This document shows, in pieces, positions 34,901-47,794 of a stretch of 64,000 bases of DNA. The notes beneath the pieces are model-generated. The model saw nothing but the letters and a program-made list of their open reading frames with translations, was not told the DNA's origin and searched no databases. This stretch comes from Avena insularis (Eukaryota > Streptophyta > Magnoliopsida > Poales > Poaceae), in contig CM042696.1 of assembly GCA_023614405.1 (NCBI GenBank), positions 334,605,211 through 334,669,210 on the forward strand. The letters are read 5' to 3'. The position numbers and the translations under genes were made by a program. The first letter of the stretch is position 1, and every line of letters starts with the position of its first letter.

Positions 34901-35528
34901 ACCAGATGTAGTGCTGGGTATGTTTTCTGTCAACTCAGTTTTAGCAAGAGTATTGTTTGATTCTGGAGCATCGCATTCATTTGTCACCGAAGAATTTGTA
35001 TGCACTAGTAAGATTCGCCCAACCAACCTGAAGCATGTCATGATAGTTCAAATCCCCGGTTCAACAACAAAAGCTAGAAAAATTTGCAAAGCTGTACATA
35101 TCAGAATTCATGGGATAGATTTTTATGCCAACCTATTTGTACTTGGAACCAAAGGTTTGGAAGTAGTACTAGGTATGGACTGGATGTCAAGGCACAAAGG
35201 ACTGATAGACTGTGCTAAGAAAGCCATCATCATGACCAGTAGTTCTGGAGTAACAGTAGAACATATCTCTGAAACCTTACCCCGTCAATTCAAATGCAAC
35301 AAAAGTGTAGCCCTGCCTACCATTGGCCAAGTCAGAGTAGTCTGTGAATACCCCGACGTATTCCCAGATGAATTGCCAGGTATACCCCCGGATAGGGATA
35401 TAGAGTTCATTATCGAACTAATCCCCGGAACCAGACCTATAGCCCAGAGACCCTATACCATGAACCCCTCAGAGTTAGTAGAACTGCAGAAGCAGTTGGA
35501 TGCCATGTTAGCAACAGGCTTGATTTAG
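34901..35528 (+). pseudogene. pol: C protease and start of RT
   Basis: Same frame as gag. The aspartic protease motif FDSGASHSFV has its catalytic aspartate at 34959-34961, with GLEVVLGMDWMSRHKG downstream. The chain continues into the RT linker (YPDVFPDELPGIPPDRDIEF) and the stop TAG at 35526-35528, where related elements usually have glutamine or arginine. The protease itself appears intact; what is lost is continuity into RT. Confidence 0.92.
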
Positions 35529-36947
35529 CCAAGCGCATCGCCATGGAGATCACCAGTGCTATTCGTCGACAAGAAGGATGGAGGCAACCGTCTGTGTACA
35601 GACTACAAAAAGTTGAATGATGTCACCATCAAGAACAAGTACCCCTTGCCAAAGATAGAGGATCTATTTGATCAGTTGACTGGAGCTTAGGTATTCTCAA
35701 AGATTGATCTTAGGACTGGTTATCACCAACTTAAGATTCGTGCAATGGATATTCCGAAGACCGCCTTTACTACTCGCTATGGTTTATACGAGTATACAGT
35801 TATGTCTTTTGGATTAACCAATGCCCCTGCTTATTTCATGAATCTCATGAATAAGATCTTTATGAATTTCCTAGATAAGTTTGTAGTTGTGTTTATCGAC
35901 GACATCCTTATCTACTCCAAGTCAGAAGAAGAGCATGAGCAACATTTGAGAATCATCCTAGAAACCCTGAGAGAGCATCAGTTATATGCCAAGTTCAGCA
36001 AACGTGTGTTTTGGCTGAAAGAAGTAGGATTCCTAGGACATATTGTGTCTGCCGGAGGAGTCTCTGTTGATCCTAGCAAGATCAAAGATGTCGAAGAATG
36101 GGAAGCCCCAACCAATCAAACCCATGTTCGTTCATTTCTCGGATTAGCGGGATATTACCGCAAATTCATAGAAGGATTCTCGAGCATAGTCCGTACAATG
36201 ACCCAATTGTTGAAGAAGGACAAGAAGTTTGAATGGACAGACAAGTGTGAAGCCAGTTTCCAGGAGCTGAAGAAGAGATTAATATCAGCCCCAATTTTGA
36301 TCATGCCAGACATCAAGAAGCCGTTTGATGTGTATTGTGATGCATCAAAGATTGGTCTAGGATGTGTATTGATGCAAGAAGGCAAAGTCATCACGTATCT
36401 GTCTCGACAACTGAAGCAGCATGAGCAGAACTACCCGACCCATGATCTTGAGCTAGCAGCGGTGGTTCTAGCGTTGAAGACATGGCATCATTATTTGATG
36501 GGTAATCGCTGTGAGATTTACTCAGATCATAAGAGCTTGAAGTATATCTTCACCCAGAAGGAGTTGAATATGAGGCAAAGAAGATGGATAGAGTTAATCA
36601 AGGATTATGACCTTGACATTCACTATCACCCCGGCAAAGCCAATGTGGTAGCGAATGCTCTTAGCAGATTGCCGTGTAGGCTTAACACCATGATCAAAGA
36701 GAAGCAACCAAGTTTGTATGAGGAGTTGGAGCAGTTCAGGACTGAGTTAGTTAGCAAAGGATTCCTAGCTAGCATTGAACTTCAACCCACTTTGATTAGC
36801 CAAATCAAGGAAGCCCAGAAGGGAATGAAAGTATCGACGGAATCAAACATCGTATTGGTACAGGCAAAGTACCTGGATTCACCGAAGACGAAGAAGGTGT
36901 ACTGTGGTACAAGGGATGTATCTGTGTACCAGCTGATTCGGAGCTGA
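35529..36947 (+). pseudogene. pol: C reverse transcriptase and RNase H
   Basis: The RT continues in the same frame as gag. A second TAG at 35688-35690 falls at GA*VFSKIDL (glutamine in relatives). Landmarks are [32 protein letters not shown], the catalytic FIDD at 35892-35903, [12 protein letters not shown] and [12 protein letters not shown]. RNase H follows ([59 protein letters not shown]). A one-base shift near 36885-36900 ends the frame at 36947 before IN. Ty3-gypsy order and sequence are clear. Confidence 0.94.
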
Positions 36948-38075
36948 AGGAAATTATCATGAAGGAAGCTCATGATACTCTTTATTCTATCCACCGCGGA
37001 TGAACAAAGATGTATCAGGATTTGAAAGAGCAATTTTGGTGGCACAAGATGAAGAGAGAGATCGGAAGCTACATCACCAAATGTGACATCTGTCAAAGAG
37101 TCAAAGCAGAGCATCAGAGACCTGCAGGATTGTTGCAACCATTGCAGATTCCGGAATGGAAATGGGATTCTGTCGGAATGGATTTTATCACCGGTTTACC
37201 TACTTCTAATAGGGGAAATTACTCAATCTGGGGCATAGTTGATAGACTATCTAAGGTAGCCCACTTCATACCAGTCAAGACAACCTGCCAGAGTGCAAAA
37301 CTAGCAGAGATGTACATTGCTAGGATTGCTAGTCTGCATGGAACCCCCAAGACCATCGTATCAGATCGAGGAACTCGGTTTACTTCAAGATTTTGGCAGA
37401 AAGTTCAGGAAGGTTTAGGAACCAAGTTAAACTTCAGTACCGCGTATCACCCATAAGCAGATGGATGAGAGAGTCAACCAGATCTTGGAGGATATGCTTA
37501 GAGCTTGTGTGTTGGAATATGGATCAAAATGGGAAGACTACCTGCCCTTCGCAGAATTCTCATATAACAACAGTTATCAAGCTAGTTTGCAGATGGCGCC
37601 ATTTGAATTCCTATACGGAAGAAAGTGTCGTACCCCTTTGAATTGGTCGCAAGTAGGAGAGAGTCAGATCTTTGGACCTGACATTCTCCGAGAAGCAGAA
37701 GAGAAAGTTCACAAAGTTCGTGAGCACCTCAAGGCCGCCCAATCCAGATAGAAAAGCTATGCTGACAAGAGAAGGAGAGACCTGACTTTCAATGTCAGAG
37801 ATTTCGTATATCTCAAGGTTTCACCATTGAAGGGAACCCAACGCTTTAGCCTGAAGGGAAAGTTAGCTCCCGGATATATCGGACCTTTCAAGATTCTGAA
37901 CCGCCGAGGAGAAGTATCGTATCAGCTAGAATTGCCTGAAGAGATATCAGCCATCCATAATGTGTTCCATATCTCGTTACTTCGCAAATGCTTGGAAGTG
38001 CCTAAGAAGACAGAAGTTTTCAAGAATATTGATCACAGAGCAGTGGAAATCAACAATGACCTGACCTATCGGTAA
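36893..38075 (+). pseudogene. pol: C integrase
   Basis: It is read in a shifted frame up to 37456. The zinc-binding segment (EIIMKEAHDTLYSIH, CDICQRVKAEHQ) has a TGA near 36999. Core aspartates are in WDSVGMDFITGLPT and IVSDRGTRFTSRFW. A TAA then replaces glutamine at YHP*, and a 5-base deletion at 37460 restores the gag frame for the glutamate region (DERVNQILEDMLRAC). The GPY/F-type C-terminal part includes [13 protein letters not shown] and [16 protein letters not shown] at 37749-37751 again replaces a glutamine. TAA at 38073-38075 separates the chromodomain. Confidence 0.92.
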
Positions 38076-38231
38076 GTGCCCATTCGTATCTTAGAAGAAG
38101 CCTACAGAACCACCAGGACAAGGAGTATCAAGTTTCTCAAGATTCAGTGGAGCAACCATACCGAGGAGGAAGCCACTTGGGAGCGCGAGGATTACATTAG
38201 GACAGAGTTCCTAGATCTCTTTAGTTCCTAG
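38076..38231 (+). pseudogene. C chromodomain
   Basis: In the gag-pol frame after the TAA, the segment reads PIRILEEAYRTTRTRSIKFL, then KIQWSNHTEEEATWERE, ending at TAG 38229-38231. The WSNHTEEEATWE core is the chromodomain of Tekay/Del chromoviruses, thought to guide integration to chromatin. The first part is incomplete, so substrate binding cannot be inferred. Confidence 0.88.
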
Positions 38232-38264
38232 TTTTCTTGTAAATCTCGGGACGAGATTTTATTT

Positions 38265-38276
38265 AAGGGGGGGAGG
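38265..38276 (+). promoter_or_regulatory. C polypurine tract
   Basis: aagggggggagg lies two bases before the 3' LTR TG at 38279. It is nearly the same as the tract of B at 47784. Confidence 0.92.
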
Positions 38277-38278
38277 TT

Positions 38279-41200
38279 TGTAACATCCCAAAACTTCAAT
38301 CCATATTTAACAAAAACTTTTCCATATTTAAAATAAAAGTATTCATATATGTGTGCATTTAAAATAGGAGTTATTTTGAATTGCAATGATTGAGTGATCC
38401 TTTGCTTCTAAAATGTTCCTTAGGTGATTTAAACATCATCTACATCATTCCCAAACTTTTCCTAAAAGAAATCAAATAAAAAAGAATTAAAATGAAGGAA
38501 TGGTCATTTGGACAAATTTAACTCTCATGCCTACTTTGGCTATTCCTAGTACTCAATTCTTAACAGAAACAATTCTTGATCTTTGCACCCCTTGCTAGTA
38601 CACATAATGAGGTACCAAGGCCCACCATTTGATCTACTAAAAACCTTTTGTAAACTATTTTAAATGACAGTTTAAAATTGAATCTAATGCATATGCATAG
38701 ATCACCCCTATTTCAAAAACCATCTAATTGAGCACCATTTTCAAAACCCTTGCAACCAGAGACTACCTAGCACTAGTGGAGATCACCCAAAAATTTTGAA
38801 CTCAAAATTCAAAACTTTTTCTCTTGCGGCCATTTCATCAAACACTTGACAAGCAGAATCACACCTCTAATCCTAGCTCACTGTTTTGAACAAAGTTTGG
38901 CCCCCAGTTGATCTCCATTTAATCTCTTTGTCCCCCTCTGATCAAACCATGCCATTTGCAACCCATCCCCTACACCCTAGTAGCAATGCCATGCCATGCC
39001 GAGCACCACCCTGGCCGGCCAAACTTGCCCCACTGTAGCAGACCACCTCCTCGTTCCTCTCCATGTCTAGGAGGTAGCCATCACCGCACCGCCCCTCTCT
39101 GTCCCTTGCCCGAGCCAAGAGCCGCCGTGGACCATAGAGGAGAACCTGCGCCCCGAGCCTGTCGACCATGCCGACGCCGCCGCAGATCACAGACTGCGCC
39201 CTCGCCGCCAGACCACCAGCCCAGCACCAGCCCGCGCCCATCGCCCGCCTCGACCTGAGAACACCCTGCGCCACCCGTCATTGGACACACAAACAAGCCA
39301 AGTCACAGAGCGCCACACCCCGAAAGATGCCACCGCCAGCTGCATTGAAGCGCTAGAGCACCGCCAGGGAACCGCCCACCGATCGCAATCCCCAGCCATG
39401 CCGCTAGCTCGCCGTAGCCATGTCGCCACCGTCGACCACCCATCCCGCTTGGTCTCAACGTTGAGCCTATAAAAGAAGCCCTCCCCAGCACCAAAGACTC
39501 ACACCATTCCACTCCCCTCACCTCTCTGAACCTCAACCACCCCTCGCCGGAGCAAGTGGAGCAGCAGCTTGCCGGAATTGGAGCCGGAGCCGCCGCCTCT
39601 GGAGAAGAAGGGTGCCGTTGATTCCAGCCACCCCAAGCTCCACCGCGACCACGCCTCGCCTCGCCGTCATCTTCCACTTTGTTTGCCCGTATCGCCTACC
39701 CCGCTGGAGCCCTGGTACGCCCCCAGTAGACCCCCACCGAGCCGCTAGGGTTCAAGTCATTGGCGACCTGCTCGTCGACGATGACCCTAAGTAGATCTAG
39801 CCTCTAATCGCACGACCCACACCGGTAGCGTGCCGTTTGCGTTTAAGTGCCACTGACAAGTGGGACCCCCCTGTCAGCTGAGCCCCGTGCCGCGTAGCGC
39901 CACTGGGCCGGCCCATTTCCTTTCCCGCGCAAGCCCGTAGATTCAAATCTAGGTTTTTCTTTTTAGTTAGAATATAGTTCTTGTCCAGTGTTTCAAAATT
40001 TAATTTTGTGAGTTTCACAAATCCAAATTACATGAAACTAATTTTGTCTGAAAGGTATTGAAATGCTCTATCCAAGCCCGTTGGATTTAATTCATTTAGA
40101 GTTATAGATTTCTCCTAATAAAAATAAGAATACATAAGCTTTTGCAATTTGAAACATTTTTATAAAATCAACCAAGTTAGCTTTTGAGTTGATTCCAACT
40201 CTCAAACATCACATCTCATCATGTCTATCCAAATATGTAATAATATTAAGGTTTACAGGCAGTGACTTTGGACTAGTACCAAAATAATGCTATATAGGCA
40301 TTTCTAGTCACTTTAAATCATTAAATAATGAACTTAAACCAAAGTAATATTGATCCAACCTTTAAATCTCATTCCTACATGTTAGAATATGTGGTGAGGA
40401 CATGTGTCCACATGATCCCATATTTTGGTGGTGAATATAAAATTTTAGTTGATATTTCAATGAGTAGAAATTACTTTTCCAAACTAAAAAGGTTGAAACT
40501 ATTGAATTAAACTTGTGATGCTTGTGATGATAATAGATCATCAATTGTGTGGTTTAGAATAATACTTAGCCTAGTTAAGGATTGTTTGGTGATTGTGCAC
40601 TCCCTATGTATTTCTAGACGATAGTACCGACCAAGCCTTCGAGGAGGAGGAGTTCTACCAAGAAGAAGAAGAAGAAGAAAACTTCAACCACTACACCAAC
40701 CAAGGCAAGCTATTAGTGGCAAGATAAACCTTGCAAACATGCTTTTGTAAGCTATTGTAGCAAGCTAGAATAAAACTAGATAGTTTAGTAAAGATGCCTT
40801 AAGCATACTTTGATCACACCCCTTTAACTCTTAGTACCTCAAGTCTTATTAACAAGTTTTACCCCCTTAGTTACACCAAGTTCTTTAATTAATTTTATAG
40901 GTAGCATAAAGAGTATAAAACTTGACCTACTTAGAAACCCCTAGATGTCATTCTATGGCATGAGATTGATCCCATCTTTCCACCTTAGTGAACACTCTTA
41001 ACTTAGTATTTTAGAATAGATCAAAACTTGAGTCACTTTAGATGGGAACACTTGGTGAAAATGAGTTATGAAAACCTTGGAATGATGAGTCATTCTATTG
41101 AGATGTTTTGACATGTGTTGAGAAACACAATGGGTTGATGATGATGAAAAAGAGATGGCATGAGCCTTAATCCTTTTATAAAACTGACGGTTGGATTCGG

Positions 41201-42061
41201 ATGCGATACCATTCCAAATTGAGCTGAGGCTACCTCTCAATGATGTCCACCTATGCAGTGCCCAAGATGACTGATGGTCATGGTTGGGAGGCCATGCTCA
41301 TAGGAGAGGTGCTTGTACTAGGGTGTGTAAAGGGAAGGTTATGTTTGATTATCTGCATACTAAGTATGATGATTCAGGGTTATCCTCGATGGATGTATTG
41401 AATCTTGTGGTGAAAGTGTACCACCTCTGCAGAGTGTCAAACTATTGAATAGCGTCGCCATGTTAGGGACAGTTGGAATGGCCATACTGTTTCGTTGTCA
41501 GATGTTTTCTAAATAACTTGAAAAGAATGATGAACTTTGACTTGACCACAACAGGGTTGTGTAGATGATAATAGCTTCCCAACTTAAGTGATTCTAGAAC
41601 TTTTTCTTGCTTCAGAACTCAGCTTAGGTTTCAAACTTAACTTGATAGTTATTCTTTCAATTCAGCACTTTAACTTAGAATCATAACCCTTGCTAGTAGT
41701 AGTTTGCGAGTACTTAAAGAGTACTCATGGATTTTGTCCCTGGCTATTATCATGGCCAGACTATGAAGGATTATCAAGATGATGGTCAGCAGGACGGCTA
41801 TGATAACTAGGACTATCAGCCTTCGTCAGTATTGCCTGTGCCCCTGAAGATGGACCCCACCGCTACACTATCGTTTAATTCCGCTGCTTGTTGTATTAAA
41901 GACTGGATAATACGATCCTTATTTGTGTAAAACCTTATGTATGGTTTGTAATGGATGATGTACTGTGATATCCAATCCGTTATGTCTCGCAAAAATGGTA
42001 ATCCTGGGATTGCGAGGTATGACATAACGGGCATCTAGGATTAAAAATCCGGGTGTTGACA
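38279..42061 (+). repeat. C 3' LTR, 3783 bp
   Basis: It matches 28582-32484. It lacks 86 bp present in the 5' LTR (31553-31638), with the junction after 41220 where short tt tracts meet, and it keeps the 41 bp (40171-40211) missing from the 5' LTR. One extra aag triplet occurs in the purine-rich tract near 40660. It ends GGGTGTTGACA. Confidence 0.95.
39468..39475 (+). promoter_or_regulatory. TATA box in C 3' LTR
   Basis: tataaaag, the counterpart of 29843-29850. Confidence 0.7.
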
Positions 42062-45000
42062 CGCCTCTACAAACTTCTAGGTAAGTTTCTGATTCCGATG
42101 AACCTCTCCGATTAGATCCTAGCCCGCCGTAGCACCGCCTCCACGAGCACCCGACACCATCACCGCTGGCTATCATCGTGTCACTGTCTCCGGTGACCAT
42201 TCCCGGGCAGCATAACCACTATGTGGTTCGTCGTGCTCCACTGAATCGAATAAAACCAACTCTCGCTTGCTCGCGTGCCTCTAATCGAGAAATCGATCGA
42301 TGATCTGAGGACCATCCTCGGCTGATGTCACCGTGACGTCATGCCGACGACATTGCTGCCACCTTAGTGTTGTTGACCAGTCATTGCTCACGTGGTAGTC
42401 GATGTAGTCTAGACCCCACCTATCTGTGACTCTAGGGTAGGCTCAATTGGGTGTAAATTGATCTTTATTTCGTGTGGCAGATGACGTGGCCACGGGCCCA
42501 TTAGTCAGTGTCTGTGGCTAGGTTAGATAGCAGTGTAAAAAGTATTATCTGTTTAAGTAATTAGATAAAACAAATAAGTTTAAATATAAATATAATTCCA
42601 GAAAATTAATAAAAGGGTTAAATCTTGTTAATTCTATATCTTTTGTTTTATAATCCAGAAAAATGCATATAATATATCAAAATGCTTAGAAAAATAAATT
42701 CTATAATTTAACATTATTATCAAATATTATTGTGTTAATTATTTAAATATTTATGATTTAATAAATATTTTGTAAGTTATAAAACTTTAAACATTCATAT
42801 TTTAATATTGGTAAATAAGAAAAAAATATACCAAAATTCTTATAAAAACAAAATCTACATTTATAAACTTGTTCCAATTATTTTTGTATCCTTTAACTTA
42901 TATTTATTATTTGTTTAGTATTTATAAAGTGAATAAACTTCTAAAAATCATATCTTATTATTTAATAATGACAAAAATACTTTTAATATACCAAAATGAT
43001 CACAAAAATAAAGTATCCACATTGAAAATGTCAACTCCCACTTTTGAAGTAAAATAAAAGATAAAGGTATACCAAATCTTATTTAAACACTTTTCTTTTA
43101 TATTAATTCAATAAAAATATATAAACCTTTACTAATGTCTTTAGCATTATTTGTTTGAAGTCTAAAAAAATGTAATAACAAGTCAATTATTGTTAAGTGA
43201 AGATAACATAGGTAAAACCATTTTAAAATATATCTACTAAAACTATCATTTCAAATTAAAGGTATTTTAATTTTCCTAAAAAGATTTTATCAATTATAAA
43301 ATCAACTAAAATAGTATATTGTTCATCACAAGAATCCTATTCACTTATACTATGATTGTTTAATGTAGTAAGGTCTTCCTTTTTAATAATCTTAGCTAAT
43401 AAGAAAACCTTAAAGTGTTAATTTTAAGTTTGAATACTTTTTACTTTGTAAAAGTAATCTTTCCTCAAAGGTTATTCTTTTAAGAAACATTAAAAGTAAT
43501 CCTTGAACACCTATTTAAAACTCTAATGGATTGTTAATCTTGTTTAAGAAGTATTTTAGATACCATGATCCATTTGAATGCTTTAGTATTGTATACTACT
43601 TGTTGTATTCACTTAATATTTCACACACACTCTCACAAGCATTAATAAGACGCACAAGTGTGAATTTTTTATAAAAGTGCAACACATTCCAAAGAACTCA
43701 TTCTTAAGTTTCCAAACCCTAGATTAGATACGACTATTCTAGGGTTTCGCATTTATCAAATTGCATTACATTACTTATGCATCGTTGCATCTTGCTTCTT
43801 TAAACATTAGTCCTTACCGGACCAATGATGTTGTTTACAGAATTTGGATCTTTTAAAGTCTTGAAGACTGTGAGTGCATAATCTTGCAATCACAAAAGGC
43901 AAGTTCACAACTTGCTCATGTCTTTTGATTACTTTCTATGCTTGTAACTCAACTATGTCATCACCTGCATTTCAAAAAGGTCGAAAACACTATTTTCACA
44001 ATTAACTGGAAATATCAGTTACTGATCTAGGGTGATCAGCTAATCTATAATAACTGGCAATGGAGACGCCATTGTAGAGTAATGTATCATCTAAAACTTA
44101 ACAACCAATGTCGCCAGTGATTCTAGCGACGTATATCATGCGTCAACCATGAGATTTGGAATGGGACGGAGAAGTCATCTGTATCTTCTTCCTTTCATAT
44201 GGAAGCAAGATGACCTTATCGTGACGTTGGGATTCCTGGTATGGATCCAACATATGGGTCGGCACCCTTAGGCCCCACGATTTTGGTGTCTAGATTATTT
44301 ATGAGTGGCTGCCGGAGGTATAGTCGAGCCTTTTATGGAGCTTACCAGGGGCATCACCACTTCATAGAGTCTTCGGGAACTCACTAGGGTTATAGCTTTG
44401 CCTAGTTGGAGGCTTAATGGAGGTGTAGTCAGCCCCGAAGGATCGTAAAAACATATGGGGTCGCGGAGAGGGCAGTGATTGGCTTTGATCTTAGACTGGG
44501 CCCCATACCAAGGAAGTATGGACAAGGTCATGACTTGGTTGTGCAACAAGGATAAGGTCTCTTGTGAGAAAAGTGACGCTCCTCTGCAGAGTGTAAGAAT
44601 TGTGACATGTTACTCCCTGTTCTGGGAAGGAGCTACGAACGCGGTAGGAAAGGAACCCCATGAAGGTTCTGGTCAACCTGTGAAGGCTGTCGGACATAGT
44701 TTTTAGAATAAAAGCAATCTTTGAAGAAATGTTTACGAAAACCTGCATTGCCTACGACCTCTGGTCTATGGCTGTAGAGATAGTGCATCATACACTCCTT
44801 TTTAGTGAACTTGCTGAGTACGCTTGTACTCAACCGTACCTTCTTAACCCTTGCTAGGTTCTAAGCTATTGAAGACGATGTCAACATCAATTTCTGCTCA
44901 AGAAACCATCATTGACAACTCAAGTTCTTCAATAAAGTCAATGAAGTCAACATATACATCAGCTGAAGTGAAGATAAAGTATCGGTTTAGATAGGAGTAG

Positions 45001-45323
45001 ATTCTCTAGCCATAAAACCTATTTTTGTAGAGCATTGCAATAGCAGCAATGGCAAGCCAAATAGTTTTGATACTAGTCTTAGTTACTAGATATTTCTGAG
45101 TTATTATTTCTAGTTCTTCTTTGTAAGAAGTTCTGTCTCTCTCTTTAACCTAGAGTGTTCTCTGGATCTTTCGTAAAGAGTCGAGTTGTAATCTATAGTC
45201 ATGTCTTGGACTCTGTGTTTTGTTGTACCACCGAGGATGTAATACTAGTGAACGATGTTTCATTGGTGTTATGTCAATGACTATAGTATACTACATCATG
45301 CAGTGGTATGCTGGGTCACCGCA
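42062..45323 (+). repeat. B 5' LTR, right part (with right copy of cgcct at 42062-42066)
   Basis: It resumes at the C insertion point and ends GGGTCACCGCA at 45323. It aligns with about 50955-54198. It holds a very AT-rich stretch (42540-43620) without genes, and a stretch with gtggctgccggaggtatagtc near 44300. A splice-donor-like ctaggtaagtttctg lies at 42078, 16 bp after the insertion. Confidence 0.93.
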
Positions 45324-45325
45324 GC

Positions 45326-45337
45326 TGGTATCAGAGC
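45326..45337 (+). promoter_or_regulatory. B primer binding site, initiator tRNA-Met type
   Basis: TGGTATCAGAGC lies two bases after the 5' LTR end, an exact match to the usual plant iMet primer site. Confidence 0.93.
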
Positions 45338-47783
45338 ATATGCTTTGACCTTAGGATTAAAACCCTTTTAGGAAGATCTGTAGGTTGGATAGTGACTATA
45401 GGAGCCATCTTATCTAAACTAAGACTTGTGATGGATATCCACTTGAGGATAAACCTTGTCACACTTAAGTTGGATGTTTTTGTCATCTTTCTTATGGATT
45501 AGTTATGTGTCTTCTCTAGAGAAATGTCATTTCAGTGTAGCTCTAAATAAGTATAACACCACTAAGATATCTTAAGTAAGTTAAAATATCAAAGAAGATT
45601 ACGACTAAGATTAGTATATCATGTGGAGTAGTATTAGTGATGGAGTCTATATTTAGAATCCATGTGAAGTAGCAGAATTTACCACCAGTTGATACCATTA
45701 TACCATATAGGGTAGACCATCAGAGTATGTATAGATACAACTGGAAGTAAATCATGTGGCATTTACTTGAGAATTCCATGTGATGGAGTAGAATCTTGTT
45801 AATAATCATTAATGGTAAGTTAAGAAAAAGAGTCGTCATGGTGAGATTAGCTCTTTAATCATGATGACTAGGTAAATCTGGTCAAGTTCATGGTGAGAAT
45901 AGCTCCAAGACCATGATAAGTCTGTAATTAGGACAAGTACGTAGTAAATAATCTTGTAACAACAGTAAATAAAGAACAGTGTAGTTCTATAATAGAAGGC
46001 ATAGGTGTCATAATATTCCGATAATTTATGGTTTAAGGTAGTAACTACAATTTTGTTAGTAGTCTCGAGAGATCATGTGAGGAAATTCTATGCTAGAATG
46101 GAAGATTGGTATTCTTTACTCGTCCCAAAAGAAAGGTAAGAGGCTTATCAAAACCAAATTGAGACCCCTTTGCTCAAAATTATCCAACTACAATTATGTA
46201 GTTTGGGTAAATATTGAGACAAAGAGTAGTTTAAACCTTAAATTGCTAAGTATCACAGAGTAAACCTATACTAGGAGGTGTCATATACTACACAGCTAAG
46301 CCTGAATTCTAGAGGTACTATATTGAACTATTATATTCCGGGCTTAGAATGATGTGTGTTATATGTACCAGATTTGGATTCTTGGTTTTTCTTGCATCTT
46401 CTTGATTGACTAGATCTGTGCATGAAGTCTGACTTGATGTGCAAATGCATGTCGCATCATCAAGTTATTACATGATGTTATAGACCTAGATAGAAATGGG
46501 AATTCGTGTAAGGGAGTGACGAGTTCCGAAGATCAAGTTGAAGACTTGCAAGAAGAAGGAAGCTAAATATAAGGAGTATCAACACTATTTTGAAGGATGG
46601 ATCCACAGCAACTCATTATGAGCTAGCAATAAGAAGGATTATTAGTGTAGAAAAAGGGTGAGAGCAACATAAAGGATGAACTTAAGTTCACTCCAAATAG
46701 GTGATGTTGCTTAGAAGCTAATGAAGAAGTTGTCCCAAAATCATGGAAGTATCATGAATCAGTGCAAAGAAGAAGTCTTGAAACAAAGGTGGTATTCAAG
46801 CTCTGACAATTCAGATAGAATGCCAGTAAGAAGTCAAAAACCATAGACTAATCCATACACCTAGGAGGATCCGCAGCTGGTATCCGTAGTTGGTATCCTA
46901 ACGGTGTAGTGAAGTAGGCCATCTTTGTGTAATTTAAAGAGTATAAAACTTGTCCTAAGTTAAGTTAGACCTAAGTAAGTATGAAATTAAAGATCGTCTT
47001 TCGAGACGCTTTGCGAAATCTGGCTTACCAAAGCAAAAATGTCTAGAAGGTGAAGAGTAAGACAAGCAGCGTTGGAAGATTCATTACGGAGATCCACTAC
47101 TATGTGGGTGTACCGTAGATTCTTTCGTGAGACTTTATATAGGTAATATATAAGCTAGTCAGAGACCAATACCTTAACTAGTGGGTATTATACATAAAGT
47201 TTAGAGACATTAGGAAACCCCAAGGGGGAGAGTAAACAATAAACACTCAAGTGTTGTTGTCTAACTTTCTGATTAAAGATTGAGAAGAAGTACAAAATTA
47301 TGAAGAGATTAAGCCTTATTCTCATAAGGTTATAAGAAATCATCTGTATAAGAGTACTCTCTAGAGTATGTCTTGATGAATGACAAAAGTAGATATAACC
47401 GCTTAACCCAAGTAGACTAGTTATATAGGGCAAACAGCTCGTAACTGTCCCTAAGAGTGAAGAGAGTATTCCAAAATACATCACTAAAGTGTTATAGGAA
47501 AATCAGATTGGAATGGACAAAATGTGTCCACAACCAATTCTAAAGAGAACTGTCAGGATATACTACAAGAGATTATCATAACAGAAACCCTAGGACAAAT
47601 TAGGAATGATGGTTCGAAGTTGCCAAAAATTAAGATGATTCAAGGAAACAGATCTGGATACGGGATATCACAATTATCCCAATTGTGATCACAATAGATT
47701 TCGAGAAAGGTCGTGATCAATACAAGTCAACTCCTCATTCCAAAACGCAAGAGAGTACGAACTTCTGGGATGATGTTTATTTT

Positions 47784-47794
47784 AAGGGGGAGAG
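47784..47794 (+). promoter_or_regulatory. B polypurine tract
   Basis: aagggggagag lies just before tc and the 3' LTR start at 47797. It closely resembles the C tract. Confidence 0.9.

Larger units (their letters stand above)
28582..42061 (+). mobile_element. C: Ty3-gypsy chromovirus of the Tekay/Del type
   Basis: The element is complete: LTRs 28582-32484 and 38279-42061, iMet primer site, coiled-coil pre-gag ORF, gag, PR, RT, RNH, IN, chromodomain and purine tract, flanked by cgcct. The C-terminal chromodomain and the TGTAACATCCC start fit Tekay/Del. Gag-pol (33723-38231) would be one frame, but it is broken by five TAG codons plus indels. By hand count, about 9 substitutions occur in 230 aligned LTR bases, similar to B. 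It inserted after B and before later indels. Confidence 0.95.

Noticed and set aside
42540..43620. AT-rich block as a matrix-attachment or replication origin
   Set aside because: The same block is in the B 3' LTR (51430-52520), so it is LTR sequence. No origin motif could be supported.
44295..44748. ORFs of 75-85 codons, present in both B LTRs (44295-44748 and 53164-53575)
   Set aside because: Both copies exist because they are LTR copies. Amino-acid differences between copies are spread without sign of constraint, and no domain was recognised.
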